A DNA stretch of 64,000 nt. It comes from LMUY01 sp965199165 (GTDB taxonomy: Bacteria; Pseudomonadota; Alphaproteobacteria; Acetobacterales; Acetobacteraceae). The notes beneath the pieces are model-generated. The model was not told the origin of the DNA and did no database searches. It worked only from the letters and a program-made list of their open reading frames with translations. Of this stretch, positions 8,793-16,594 are shown piece by piece. The DNA is taken from positions 2,356,001 to 2,420,000 of the forward strand of contig OZ240681.1 in assembly GCA_965199165.1 (NCBI GenBank), in the 5' to 3' direction. The stretch's first letter is position 1, and each line of letters begins with the position of its first letter. Both the position numbers and the translations under genes were made by a program.

Positions 8793-8875
8793 CAGACGGC
8801 CGCGCCGCCTGACCGGGCGGTGGCGCGCAGGGCCGGGCTGGCCGGCTTGTCGAGGCAGGCGATGGCGAGCGGCAT
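8792..8875 (-). pseudogene. short YciI-like remnant upstream of the EVE gene
   Basis: The 27-residue frame MPLAIACLDKPASPALRATA... resembles the first strand and helix of YciI-family proteins, which begin with a hydrophobic strand followed by C-x-DKP-x-S/G-x-x-x-R. It then ends in TGA instead of continuing into the ~95-residue domain. The stop overlaps the EVE-domain ATG as TGATG, and a GGAG lies upstream of its start. YciI normally sits just before EVE in related genomes, so I read this as a truncated YciI gene retained as a translated leader. The match is short and made from memory. Confidence 0.5.
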
Positions 8876-8979
8876 GGGGAGGCTCCGGCGCGGCGGCGAA
8901 CCTGAAGCTTATGTCATGCAGGACGTTTGGGGAACCGCACGGCTTCTCTCTGTCCGCGCCCTCGTGCTATGCAGTGCCC

Positions 8980-9744
8980 GTGGACGCAACCACCATCATT
9001 GCCCCGCGCAACGGCCGGGGCCTGCACCGGTTTGCCAATCCTGGCCGTTTCTTGCGATTGGCCGGCGCCGTCCAGCCGTGGCTGACTGCGAGCGCGCTGC
9101 TGGTCACCGCAGCCGGGTTGTATTGGGGCCTGTTCGTGGCGCCGGCGGATTGGCAGCAGGGCGATGCGGTGCGGATCATGTACGTGCACGTGCCGTTCGC
9201 CTGGCTGGCCTCGCTCGGCTATGTCGGGCTGGCGCTGTGCTCCGTCGCGTCCATCATCTGGCGCCATCCCTTGGCGGACTTGGCCGCGGCGGAGATCGGG
9301 CCGGTCGGCGCCGCCTTCACCGCGCTGTGCCTGGCCACGGGCAGCCTGTGGGGCAAGCCGATGTGGGGCGCATGGTGGGTGTGGGACGCGCGGCTGACCT
9401 CGGTGCTGGTGCTGTTCTTCCTCTATCTCGGCCATATCACGCTGGTGCGCGCCTTCGACGACCCGCAGCGCGGCTACCGCGCCGGGGCGATCCTGGCGCT
9501 GGTGGGCGTGGTCAACCTGCCGATCATCAAGTTCTCCGTGGACTGGTGGAACACGCTGCACCAGCCGGACAGCATCACGCTGACGGGCGCGCCGACCATG
9601 GCGCTGACCATGCTGTGGCCGCTGCTGGTGTGCGCCGTGGGTTACACCCTGGCGTTTGCGGCACTGGTCGTGGCGCGCACCCGGGCTGCGGTCATGGAGC
9701 GGCGTGTGCGCAGCCTGCTGCTGGCCCGCAGCGAGGCGGCATGA
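8980..9744 (+). CDS. ccmC: cytochrome c maturation heme transporter CcmC
   Basis: Integral inner-membrane protein that delivers heme to CcmE in system I cytochrome c maturation. It contains about six hydrophobic segments and the tryptophan-rich heme-handling motif WGAWWVWDARLTS (written here as GAWWVWDARLT in the central region), with conserved histidines in loops such as HVPFAW and WWNTLHQP. The GTG at 8980 gives 254 residues, close to the usual ~245. A GTG two codons upstream (8974) and an ATG at 8911 are also in frame; the 8911 start would add a poorly conserved extension. It opens the rightward ccm cluster; no ccmA or ccmB is present in the window. Confidence 0.94.
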   Translation: MDATTIIAPRNGRGLHRFANPGRFLRLAGAVQPWLTASALLVTAAGLYWGLFVAPADWQQGDAVRIMYVHVPFAWLASLGYVGLALCSVASIIWRHPLADLAAAEIGPVGAAFTALCLATGSLWGKPMWGAWWVWDARLTSVLVLFFLYLGHITLVRAFDDPQRGYRAGAILALVGVVNLPIIKFSVDWWNTLHQPDSITLTGAPTMALTMLWPLLVCAVGYTLAFAALVVARTRAAVMERRVRSLLLARSEAA

Positions 9745-9788
9745 CGCGTTCGGCTCGCACCGTGGCGGAGACGGGGCGCCAGCCATGA
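9741..9788 (+). other. 15-codon frame in the ccmD position
   Basis: The ATG at 9741 overlaps the ccmC stop (ATGA), and its own stop overlaps the ccmE ATG (ATGA). The peptide is MTRSARTVAETGRQP, with no hydrophobic segment, whereas CcmD is a 40-70-residue single-span membrane protein that normally sits between ccmC and ccmE. It may be a decayed ccmD or a pure translational coupler. Confidence 0.35.
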
Positions 9789-10282
9789 CCCGCAAGCGCC
9801 GCCGGTTGGCGATCCTGCTGGCCTGCGGGCTCGGTTTGGGCTCCGCGACCGCCCTGTCGGTCACCGCGTTCAGCAACGACATGGTGTTCTTCGTGGCACC
9901 GTCCGACCTGGCGGAGAAGGGTGCGCCCGGCCGCTCCCTGCGGCTCGGCGGGCTGGTCGAGGCAGGCTCCGTCACGCGCGTGTCCGAAGCGGGCGAGCCG
10001 GTGGCGCATTTCCGCGTGACGGACGGGCGCGCCAGCGTGGAGGTGGCCTATGCCGGGATCTTGCCGGACCTGTTCCGGGAGGGTCAGGGGGTGGTGACGC
10101 TGGGGACGATGCGACCGGACGGGACCTTCCGCGCCAGTGAGGTGCTGGCCAAGCATGACGAGACCTACATGCCCAAGGACGTGGCGGACGCGTTGAAGAA
10201 AGCCGGCATGTGGGACCCGACCAAGGGCCCGCCGCCACCCGCGGCGACCTGGAACACCTTGGCGAGCAGGACGACGGGATGA
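9785..10282 (+). CDS. ccmE: cytochrome c maturation heme chaperone CcmE
   Basis: Periplasm-facing, membrane-anchored heme chaperone (165 residues) that binds heme covalently and passes it to the CcmF/H ligation machinery. It begins with a basic cytoplasmic end MTRKRRR and one membrane anchor (about 8-29), then an OB-fold domain. The covalent heme histidine is H124 in LAKHDETYMP, with the usual tyrosine three residues on. The ATG at 9785 overlaps the stop of the preceding 15-codon frame. A paired GC-rich repeat (10293-10368) separates it from ccmF. Confidence 0.96.
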   Translation: MTRKRRRLAILLACGLGLGSATALSVTAFSNDMVFFVAPSDLAEKGAPGRSLRLGGLVEAGSVTRVSEAGEPVAHFRVTDGRASVEVAYAGILPDLFREGQGVVTLGTMRPDGTFRASEVLAKHDETYMPKDVADALKKAGMWDPTKGPPPPAATWNTLASRTTG

Positions 10283-10292
10283 TGCGGGCTGG

Positions 10293-10368
10293 ACCCTCAC
10301 CCCGACCCTCTCCCATTGGGCGAGGGAGTAGGAAGCCCCCTCCTCCTGGGAGAGGGTCGGGCGAGGGC
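10293..10368. repeat. paired GC-rich palindromic repeat, copy A (ccmE-ccmF)
   Basis: Two inverted units: CCCTCACCCCGACCCTCTCCC with loop and GGGCGAGGGAG, then CCCTCCTCC with GGGAGAGGGTCGGGCGAGGG. It belongs to the same family as the elements at 23642, 27517, 38717 and 56417, but here the units face the opposite way. It fills the ccmE-ccmF gap and provides the purine-rich GCGAGGG nearest to the ccmF start. It can fold into strong hairpins in RNA. Confidence 0.8.
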
Positions 10369-10376
10369 ATGGCACA

Positions 10377-12338
10377 ATGATCCCCGAGCTCGGCCATTTC
10401 GCCCTGGCGCTCGCCTGCGCCCTGGCCTTCGCGCAGGCCATCCTGCCGATCTGGGGCGCCCAGCGCCGTGACCCTCGCCTGATCGCCGCGGCGCCCGGCC
10501 TGGCCTGCGGGCAGTTGCTGGCGCTGGCGACGTCGGCCTTCTGCCTGGTGTGGTCCAACGTGACCGACGATTTCTCCGTGCTGAACGTGGCGGAGAACAG
10601 CAACACCCTCAAGCCGCTCCTGTATAAGATCACCGGCAGCTGGGGAAACCACGAGGGCTCCATCATCCTGTGGGCGCTGATCCTGGCGCTGTGCGGAGGC
10701 GCGGTCGCGGGCTTCGGGCGCAACCTGCCCGGCGCGCTGCGGGCGCGGGTGATCGGCGTGCTGGGCATCACCTCCGTCGGCTTCCTGCTGTTCTCGCTGC
10801 TGACGTCCAACCCGTTCGTGCGGCTGTCGCCCGCCCCGTTCGACGGGCGGGACATGAACCCGCTGCTGCAGGACCCGGGCCTCGCCTTCCACCCCCCCAT
10901 GCTCTACGCCGGCTATGTCGGGTTCGCCGTGCCGTTCGCCTTCGCCATCGCGGCCCTGCTCGAGGGGCGGGTGGATGCATCCTGGGGCCGCTGGGTGCGC
11001 CCGTGGACGCTCGCCTCCTGGTGCCTGCTGACCGGCGGCATCTCGCTCGGCTCCTGGTGGGCGTATTACGAGCTCGGCTGGGGCGGCTACTGGTTCTGGG
11101 ACCCGGTGGAGAACGCCTCCCTCCTGCCGTGGCTGACCGGGACCGCCCTGTTGCACTCCGCCATCGTGGTGGAGAAGCGCGAGGCGTTGAAGATCTGGAC
11201 CGTGCTGCTGGCGATCGGCACCTTCTCGCTCAGCCTGTCCGGCACCTTCCTGGTCCGCTCCGGCATCCTAAACTCGGTGCACGCCTTCGCCAACGACCCG
11301 GCACGCGGCGTGTTCATCCTGGGGCTGCTCGGCCTGGTGATCGGCGGCAGCCTGCTGCTGTTCGCCTTGCGGGCACCGGCGCTGGCGGCGGGCGGGATGT
11401 TCGCGCCCGTGTCGCGGGAGGGTGCGCTGGTGCTCAACAACGTGCTGCTGTGCTCGATCGCGGCCGTGGTGATCACGGGCACGATGTATCCGCTGTTCAG
11501 CGACCTCATCCTGCACGACAAGCTCAGCGTCGGCGCCCCGTTCTTCAACGCGACGGTGCTGCCGCTGGCCGTGCCGGTCTTCGTCGCCATGGGGATCGGG
11601 ACGGTCATGCCGTGGAAGCGCGCCGCCCTCGTCCCCGCGCTGCTGCGGGTTTGGTGGGCGGCTGCGGCCGCGGTCGTCATCGGCCTGCTCGTGCTGACGC
11701 GGCTGCCGGTGCTGCCCGCGCTGGCGTTCGGCGGCGCGGCCTGGCTGGTGCTGGGGTCGGCGGCGGACATCGTCGAGCGCACCCGCCTGTTCCGCCTGCC
11801 CTTGCGCGACAGCCTGGCCCGCCTGCGCGGCCTACCGACCGCGGCGTTCGGCGCCGCCCTCGCCCATGCCGGGATGGGGGTGACGGTCGCCGGGATCGCG
11901 GGGATGTCGCTGGCGAGCGAGCGGGTGGTGCTGGTGCATCCCGGCGAGCAGGTGCAGGCCGCCGGCATGGACTGGGTGCTCGACTCGCTGACCGATGCCG
12001 AGGGCTCCAACTACAGCGAGCGGGTGGCCAACCTGCGGGTGATCCGCCGCGGCCGGCCGGACCTGGCGATGCATCCCTCCCGTCGGACCTTCCCGGTGCA
12101 GGGCATCACCACCACCGAGGCTGCGATCCACACCACCGGCTTCGCCGACATCTACGCCGTGCTGGGTGAGGAGCGGGACGGTGCGGCGGTCATGCGCCTG
12201 CACTACAACCCGCTCGCGCCGGAGATCTGGCTGGGCGGGCTGGTGATGGCAATCGGCGGCGGCCTGTCGCTCGCGGATCGCCGGCTGCGCGTGGGTGCCC
12301 CGGCGCGCAAGGCCGTGCCCGCCGGCGTGTCCGCCTGA
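10377..12338 (+). CDS. ccmF: cytochrome c heme lyase subunit CcmF
   Basis: Large polytopic membrane protein (653 residues, about 14-15 hydrophobic segments) that, with CcmH/CcmI, attaches heme to apocytochrome c in the periplasm. The WWD-family motif WGGYWFWDPVENAS lies at residues ~235-248, with conserved histidines in GSWGNHEGS (~88-95) and FHPPMLY (~171-177). The start ATG has no clear Shine-Dalgarno of its own apart from the purine-rich end of the adjoining repeat. Its stop overlaps the ccmG start by one base (TGATG). Confidence 0.97.
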   Translation: MIPELGHFALALACALAFAQAILPIWGAQRRDPRLIAAAPGLACGQLLALATSAFCLVWSNVTDDFSVLNVAENSNTLKPLLYKITGSWGNHEGSIILWALILALCGGAVAGFGRNLPGALRARVIGVLGITSVGFLLFSLLTSNPFVRLSPAPFDGRDMNPLLQDPGLAFHPPMLYAGYVGFAVPFAFAIAALLEGRVDASWGRWVRPWTLASWCLLTGGISLGSWWAYYELGWGGYWFWDPVENASLLPWLTGTALLHSAIVVEKREALKIWTVLLAIGTFSLSLSGTFLVRSGILNSVHAFANDPARGVFILGLLGLVIGGSLLLFALRAPALAAGGMFAPVSREGALVLNNVLLCSIAAVVITGTMYPLFSDLILHDKLSVGAPFFNATVLPLAVPVFVAMGIGTVMPWKRAALVPALLRVWWAAAAAVVIGLLVLTRLPVLPALAFGGAAWLVLGSAADIVERTRLFRLPLRDSLARLRGLPTAAFGAALAHAGMGVTVAGIAGMSLASERVVLVHPGEQVQAAGMDWVLDSLTDAEGSNYSERVANLRVIRRGRPDLAMHPSRRTFPVQGITTTEAAIHTTGFADIYAVLGEERDGAAVMRLHYNPLAPEIWLGGLVMAIGGGLSLADRRLRVGAPARKAVPAGVSA

Positions 12339-12886
12339 TGGACCGCCGGCAACTCCTGCTCGCGGCGCCCTTGGGCGTGTCCGTGCTCGGGGGAGCCGCG
12401 TTCTGGGCGATGCTGCGCGGCATGCAGGCCGGCACGTTCGACCCCCGCGGCGTGCCGAGCCCGGTCACCGGCAAGCCCGTCCCCGCCTTCGACCTGCCGG
12501 CCCAGGCGCCTGGCCAGGGGTTCGGCAGTGCGGATTTGGCAGGCGGCAAGCCGGTGCTGCTGAACTTCTTCGCCTCCTGGTGCGTGCCCTGCGTGCAGGA
12601 GGTGCCGGCGTTGATGGCGCTGTCCCGCGCCGGGCTGCCGATCTGGGCCATCGCCTACAAGGACCCGGCGGACAAGGCGGCCCAGTTCCTGCAGCGCCAC
12701 GGAGACCCCTACCAGCGCATCGCCCGCGACGCTCCGGGCCGGGTGGCGATCGATTTCGGCCTGTCGGGCGTGCCGGAGAGCTTCCTGGTGGATGGCGCCG
12801 GGGTCATCCGCTGGCACTGGCCGGGGCCGCTGGATGCCGACGTGGTGCAGAACAGGTTGCAGCCGGCGTGGCGCGCGCTCGGCTGA
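12338..12886 (+). CDS. ccmG: thiol:disulfide interchange protein CcmG/DsbE
   Basis: Membrane-anchored periplasmic thioredoxin-like protein (182 residues) that keeps the CXXCH cysteines of apocytochrome c reduced for heme attachment. An uncleaved N-terminal anchor (about 5-28) precedes the thioredoxin fold. The redox motif is WCVPC at residues 81-85, and the cis-proline region reads SGVPESFLVD near residue 145, both typical of DsbE. Translation is coupled to ccmF by a TGATG overlap, and its 3' end overlaps ccmH by 19 bases. Confidence 0.96.
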   Translation: MDRRQLLLAAPLGVSVLGGAAFWAMLRGMQAGTFDPRGVPSPVTGKPVPAFDLPAQAPGQGFGSADLAGGKPVLLNFFASWCVPCVQEVPALMALSRAGLPIWAIAYKDPADKAAQFLQRHGDPYQRIARDAPGRVAIDFGLSGVPESFLVDGAGVIRWHWPGPLDADVVQNRLQPAWRALG

Positions 12887-13326
12887 GCCTGGCGCTGCTG
12901 GCCGTGCTGCTGTTCGCCGCGCCGGCCCACGCCATCAGCGACCCCGCGGAGATGCTGCCCAATGCCGGCCAGGAGACGCGCGCCGAGCAGATCGGAAAGC
13001 AACTCCGCTGCCTGGTGTGCCAGAACGAGAGCATCGAGGACTCGGGCGCGGACCTGGCGCGGGACCTGCGCGCCATCGTGCGGCAGCGCGTTTCGGCGGG
13101 CGACACGGACGCGCAGGTCACGGCCTGGATGGTCGCGCGGTACGGCGATTTCGTCCGCCTGCGCCCGCCCTTCAACGCGGTGACGGCGCTGCTGTGGCTG
13201 TCCCCGGTGCTGGCGGTCGCCGCCGGGCTGGTCCTGGCGCTGCTGGGCCGCCGGGCGCGGTCTGCGCCGGCCGCCCCGCTGTCCGAGGCCGAACGCCTTC
13301 GCCTGGCGGAGCTGACCCGCCCGTGA
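12868..13326 (+). CDS. ccmH: cytochrome c maturation protein CcmH
   Basis: Periplasmic, membrane-bound protein (152 residues) that reduces apocytochrome c. A GTG start at 12868 directly precedes a signal sequence (ARLSLALLAVLLFAAPAHA), which decides the start. The motif LRCLVCQNESI places the two redox cysteines at residues 48 and 51, followed by the helical core and a C-terminal membrane helix (about 105-125). The start lies 19 bases inside ccmG, and the stop overlaps the ccmI GTG (GTGA). Length matches the short CcmH/CcmL form, with the TPR part supplied separately by ccmI. Confidence 0.95.
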   Translation: MARARLSLALLAVLLFAAPAHAISDPAEMLPNAGQETRAEQIGKQLRCLVCQNESIEDSGADLARDLRAIVRQRVSAGDTDAQVTAWMVARYGDFVRLRPPFNAVTALLWLSPVLAVAAGLVLALLGRRARSAPAAPLSEAERLRLAELTRP

Positions 13327-14054
13327 TCTGGCTGGCCGCCGCGGTGCTGGCGCTGTGTGCGCTGGCGCCGGCCGGTTGGGCGCTGCGCCGGGTGGTGCAA
13401 GTGCGCGGGCGCACCGAGGCCGACATCGCCCTGTATCGCGCGCAGATCACCGAGCTGGATCGTGACCTGGCCGAGCGCCGCATCGCGCCCGCCGAGCACG
13501 CGACGGCCATGCTGGAGCTGCAGCGCCGCCTGCTGGCCGCGGCGAACGGGACCGAGCGGGCGCACGACGTGCTGGATCGGGCGCCATTGCTGCTGGGCCT
13601 GGCGCTGGTGCCGATGCTGGCGTTCGGGCTCTACCTGGTGGGTGGGCGGCCGGACTTGCCGGCGCAGCCGCTCGGCGCCCGGCTGGCCGCGGCGGACCGG
13701 CAGACGGTGCTGGCCGACGCCGCGGCGACGGAGCTGCGCGCTGCCCTGGCCACGCTGCCGCCGACCTCACGCGAAGCGCTGGAAGCGGACTTGCTGCTTG
13801 GCAAGGTGGAGGCCAGCCGGGGACGCTTCGCGGAAGCGGCGGAGGCGTGGAACAAGGCGCTGTCGCAACGCTTCGACCCGACGCTGGCGGTGATGGTGGC
13901 GGACGCGAACAGCCGGGCGGAGGGACGGATCAGCCCAGCCTCGGCCGCTCTGTTCCGTCAGGCTCTGGCAGCCGCCCCTGCCAACGCTCCCTGGCGCGCC
14001 GAGGTGGAACAGCAGCTGGCGGCGTTGCCAAACGCGCCGGCGACCCCCAACTGA
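13323..14054 (+). CDS. ccmI: cytochrome c maturation protein CcmI (CycH)
   Basis: Apocytochrome c chaperone, 243 residues. A GTG start overlaps the ccmH stop. The protein has an N-terminal membrane helix (about 2-18), a cytoplasmic leucine-zipper-like loop containing EADIALYRAQITELDRDL typical of CcmI, a second membrane helix (about 86-102) and a periplasmic region with TPR-like helices (ALEADLLLGKVEASRGRF...AWNKAL). It is on the short side, so the periplasmic TPR part is reduced compared with ~400-residue CcmI proteins. It completes the ccmC-E-F-G-H-I operon. Confidence 0.88.
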   Translation: MIWLAAAVLALCALAPAGWALRRVVQVRGRTEADIALYRAQITELDRDLAERRIAPAEHATAMLELQRRLLAAANGTERAHDVLDRAPLLLGLALVPMLAFGLYLVGGRPDLPAQPLGARLAAADRQTVLADAAATELRAALATLPPTSREALEADLLLGKVEASRGRFAEAAEAWNKALSQRFDPTLAVMVADANSRAEGRISPASAALFRQALAAAPANAPWRAEVEQQLAALPNAPATPN

Positions 14055-14059
14055 GTCGC

Positions 14060-14197
14060 ATGGACGACGCACCCGACCCCAAGCCCGCCCCCGCCCCGCC
14101 GAAGCCGCCGGCCGAGAAGGAATATGGCGGACCCGCCGGTCCGGAACCCACGCGCTACGGCGATTGGGAGCAGAAGGGCCGCTGCACGGATTTCTGA
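14060..14197 (+). CDS. DUF1674 / SDHAF4-like succinate dehydrogenase assembly factor
   Basis: A 45-residue protein starting five bases after the ccmI stop. A proline-rich N-terminus (PDPKPAPAPPKPP) is followed by the complete DUF1674 signature KEYGGPAGPEPTRYGDWEQKG with the terminal RCTDF. This domain is shared with mitochondrial SDHAF4, which helps assemble flavinylated succinate dehydrogenase subunit A; the bacterial role is inferred from that. It is often found alone or beside respiratory genes in alphaproteobacteria. It is probably the last gene of the ccm transcript. Confidence 0.88.
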   Translation: MDDAPDPKPAPAPPKPPAEKEYGGPAGPEPTRYGDWEQKGRCTDF

Positions 14198-14243
14198 CCC
14201 CGCCGAGTAGATTGACTCCACGATGGCGATCTATCCCAGCCAA

Positions 14244-14332
14244 CCGTCATTGCGAGTTAGGCGCCGCAATCCAGTCGGACCGCAGGTGTGCCGCCTGGAT
14301 CGCCACGCCGCAAGCGCGGTTCGCGCTGACGG
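14244..14332. repeat. degenerate palindromic intergenic repeat
   Basis: The arms CCGTCATTGCGAG...CGCAATCCAG (14244-14272) and CTGGATCGC...TCGCGCTGACGG (14295-14332) are imperfectly inverted around a ~20-base centre. The end sequences CGTCATTGCGAG and CTGGAT-x-GC are typical of a dispersed palindromic element I recall from several Rhodospirillales and Rhizobiales. It lies between the convergent DUF1674 and GNAT genes. Only this copy is seen in the window. Confidence 0.65.
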
Positions 14333-14357
14333 GTCCCGGGTGATGCCATAGGAGGTG

Positions 14358-14801
14358 TCAGTGGCCGGCCGGCGATCGGTCCAGGGTCATCCACCGTCCA
14401 TCGCCCTCCCCAAGGCGGAAGCCATAGCGGCGGTAGAGCGCGTGCGCGTCCGACGTGGTCAACGTCCAATGCTCGACCGTGGCTAGCTCGGGATGCTGCA
14501 GGATGGTCCCGACCAGAGCCTTCCCGAGGCCAAGGCCGCGTGCAGCAGGGTCGATGAACACGTCGCCGAGATGGGCGCGCAGCGTGTAGTCCGTCAGCAA
14601 CCGGGCGAAGCCAAGCTGCGTGGCGTCCGGCGCGTAGACGCCGAAGCACAGGCAGTTGGCCCAGCTCCGCTCCGTCAGGTGCCGCGGGCGGTTGGCCGCC
14701 CAGTGGGTGCGGGCCAGCGACGCGTGGACGAACTCCATGTCGAGGCGCGGGCGGTCGTCGCTGATGACGTGACCGCTCGGCAGGACCACGGAGTGCGCCA
14801 T
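14358..14801 (-). CDS. GNAT-family N-acetyltransferase
   Basis: A 147-residue acetyl-CoA-dependent acyltransferase of the GNAT fold, cytoplasmic. The acetyl-CoA loop is visible as ARGLGLGKALV (~87-97, the R/Q-x-x-G-x-G/A motif), preceded by the strand LGDVFIDPAA and followed by WTLTTSDAHALYRRYGFRL, the usual motif B and C-terminal strand pair. Overall similarity is to small GNATs acting on small molecules; the substrate cannot be told. The ATG overlaps the folD stop by one base (TGATG), so it is coupled to folD. Confidence 0.85.
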   Translation of the reverse strand: MAHSVVLPSGHVISDDRPRLDMEFVHASLARTHWAANRPRHLTERSWANCLCFGVYAPDATQLGFARLLTDYTLRAHLGDVFIDPAARGLGLGKALVGTILQHPELATVEHWTLTTSDAHALYRRYGFRLGEGDGRWMTLDRSPAGH

Positions 14802-15679
14802 CAGGCGCCCGCGCGGCGGGCGATCGCGGCGGCGACGGTGTTCTCCAGCAGGCAGGCGATCGTCATCGGCCCGACCCCGCCCGGCACCGGGGTGATCGCG
14901 GCGGCCACCGCCGCGCAGTCCGCATAGGCGGCGTCGCCGACCAGGCGCCCGTCCGGCAGGCGGTTGATGCCCACGTCGATCACCACCGCGCCGGGCGCCA
15001 GCCAATCCCCCTGCACCAGCTCCGGCCGGCCCACCGCGGCGACGACGACGTCCGCACGCCGGCACTCGCCCGGCAGGTCGCGCGTGCGGGAGTGCGCCAC
15101 CGTCACCGTGGCGTCCGCCGCCGTCAGCATCAGTGCCACCGGGCGTCCGACGAGCGCCGAGCGGCCGAGCACCACGGCGCGGGCGCCCGCCAGGGTCGGC
15201 AGCGCCGCCGCCAGCAGCAGCATCACGCCGCGCGGCGTGCACGGGGCCAGGGCGGTGCCATCCGGCCGGTCCAGCGACATGACCGGGGCGCCCGACGCCA
15301 GCCGCCCGGCATTGGCCGCGGTCAGGCCGTCGACGTCCTTGGCCGGGTCGAGTGCCGCGATCACCGGTGCGGGGTCGAGATGGGACGGCAGCGGCAGTTG
15401 GACCAGGATGCCGTCCACCGCCGGGTCGGCGTTGAGCGCCGCCACCACGGCCAGCACCTCGCCCGGCGTGCTGCTGGCCGGAAGGCGGATCGTCTGCACC
15501 GCCAGGCCAGCCGCTTGGGCCGCCTTGTCCTTGTTGCGCACGTAGACGGCGCTGGCCGGGTCTTCGCCGACCAATACGACAGCCAGGCCCGGCTGGAACG
15601 GCAGCGCCGCCACCCGGGCGGCGACCCGGTCCCGCAAGCTGGCGGCAGCCGCCTTGCCGTCGATCGGCCGTGCGGGCAA
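14801..15679 (-). CDS. folD: bifunctional methylenetetrahydrofolate dehydrogenase/cyclohydrolase
   Basis: Cytoplasmic enzyme that interconverts 5,10-methylene- and 10-formyl-tetrahydrofolate with NADP. Conserved motifs are YVRNKDKAA with the catalytic lysine, DGILVQLPLP, PCTPRGVMLLL and the Rossmann part VVLGRSALVGRPVA, then PVPGGVGPMTIACLLENT at the end. Length is 292 residues from a TTG at 15679, which places the conserved ARPIDGKAAAASLR at the N-terminus as expected. That start has no strong ribosome site and lies ten bases after the yggT stop; longer readings into yggT are less likely. Downstream it couples to the GNAT gene. Confidence 0.95.
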   Translation of the reverse strand: MPARPIDGKAAAASLRDRVAARVAALPFQPGLAVVLVGEDPASAVYVRNKDKAAQAAGLAVQTIRLPASSTPGEVLAVVAALNADPAVDGILVQLPLPSHLDPAPVIAALDPAKDVDGLTAANAGRLASGAPVMSLDRPDGTALAPCTPRGVMLLLAAALPTLAGARAVVLGRSALVGRPVALMLTAADATVTVAHSRTRDLPGECRRADVVVAAVGRPELVQGDWLAPGAVVIDVGINRLPDGRLVGDAAYADCAAVAAAITPVPGGVGPMTIACLLENTVAAAIARRAGA

Positions 15680-15689
15680 CGGCGCCGCG

Positions 15690-16007
15690 CTAGTAGAACA
15701 GGGGCTGCAGGCCGCCGACCACCACGGCCTGGTACACGCGCGCAAGCACGTTGCGCAGCAGCCAGATGATCAGCAGCAGCACCAGCGGGCTAAGATCGAT
15801 GCCGCCGAAGCTGGGGATCACGGTGCGGATGCGGCGCAAGGCCGGTTCCGTGATGCGGTACAGGAAGTCGGAGATCGTCCAGACCAGCCGGTTGCGGGTA
15901 TCGACGACGCCGAACGCGATGAGGTTGCTCATGACCGCGGCGAGGATCACGGCCCACCAGTACAGTCCCAGGACCTGGTCGATCAGTTCGAAGACGATGG
16001 TGACCAA
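15690..16007 (-). CDS. YggT family membrane protein
   Basis: A 105-residue integral membrane protein with two hydrophobic stretches (about 5-33 and 75-95). Between them is the family signature RITEPALRRIRTVIPSFGGIDLSPLV, which is characteristic of YggT/YCF19. The family is associated with envelope or osmotic functions and, in chloroplasts and Gram-positives, with membrane organisation and division; the exact role here is unknown. The start is inferred as TTG at 16007, with GGGGGG nine bases upstream. It leads the yggT-folD-GNAT unit. Confidence 0.9.
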   Translation of the reverse strand: MVTIVFELIDQVLGLYWWAVILAAVMSNLIAFGVVDTRNRLVWTISDFLYRITEPALRRIRTVIPSFGGIDLSPLVLLLIIWLLRNVLARVYQAVVVGGLQPLFY

Positions 16008-16165
16008 GCGACGAAACCCCCCTGACGCGGCGCGAGACCCTAGCCTTGCGCCCCCGCCGCGGCAACGGGACCGCAGGCGACCCTTGCCCCTTCGGACAAG
16101 GCGCATGCAATTGACCGTGTCCAGCCGGGACGGCACGCTACTGCTCCACGACACCGGGGCGCTGC

Positions 16166-16594
16166 ATGGTCGAGACGCTGCTGATCGCGCTGGGCGGTGC
16201 ATTGGGCAGCGTGGCGCGATACTGGATCGGCCTCTGGGCACTCCCGCTCGGCCGCGGCCTGCCGTGGGGCACCATCCTCGTCAACGTGGTAGGCTCGTTC
16301 GCCATCAGCCTCTTCGGGACGCTGACGCTCGGCTCCGGCCGCTACCCGTTGCCGGACGCGGCGCGGCTGTTCTTCATGGTGGGTGTCTGCGGCGGGTTCA
16401 CCACGTTCTCGTCGTTCAGCCTGCAGACGCTGGATCTGCTGCGCGGCGGTGCGATTGGCCGGGCGCTGGCGAACATCGCCGCCTCGGTCCTGCTGTGCCT
16501 CGCGTCGGTGGCGCTCGGCTACGTCGCGGCGTCCCACTTGAATGGGCGCGCGACGCAGGTCACCCAAACGGCTGTCGAGGAGGAGGCGGGCTGA
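16166..16594 (+). CDS. crcB: fluoride exporter CrcB/Fluc
   Basis: Small dimeric inner-membrane fluoride channel (142 residues, four membrane helices) that prevents fluoride toxicity. Visible hallmarks are GGALGSVARYW near the N-terminus, the conserved NVVGSF in helix 2, and the GGFTTFSSFS break in helix 3 that forms the sodium/fluoride sites. Upstream I looked for the fluoride riboswitch consensus and did not find it. Its 3' end overlaps the convergent MFS gene by 35 bases. Confidence 0.95.
   Translation: MVETLLIALGGALGSVARYWIGLWALPLGRGLPWGTILVNVVGSFAISLFGTLTLGSGRYPLPDAARLFFMVGVCGGFTTFSSFSLQTLDLLRGGAIGRALANIAASVLLCLASVALGYVAASHLNGRATQVTQTAVEEEAG

Noticed and set aside
16021..16165. Possible fluoride riboswitch upstream of crcB
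   Set aside because: I searched for the conserved crcB-motif elements and pseudoknot pairing and could not find them; only a short CCTTG...CAAGG hairpin is present.
16105..16165. Short frame MQLTVSSRDGTLLLHD before crcB
   Set aside because: No ribosome site, and the frame continues out of phase through crcB without similarity to a known leader.
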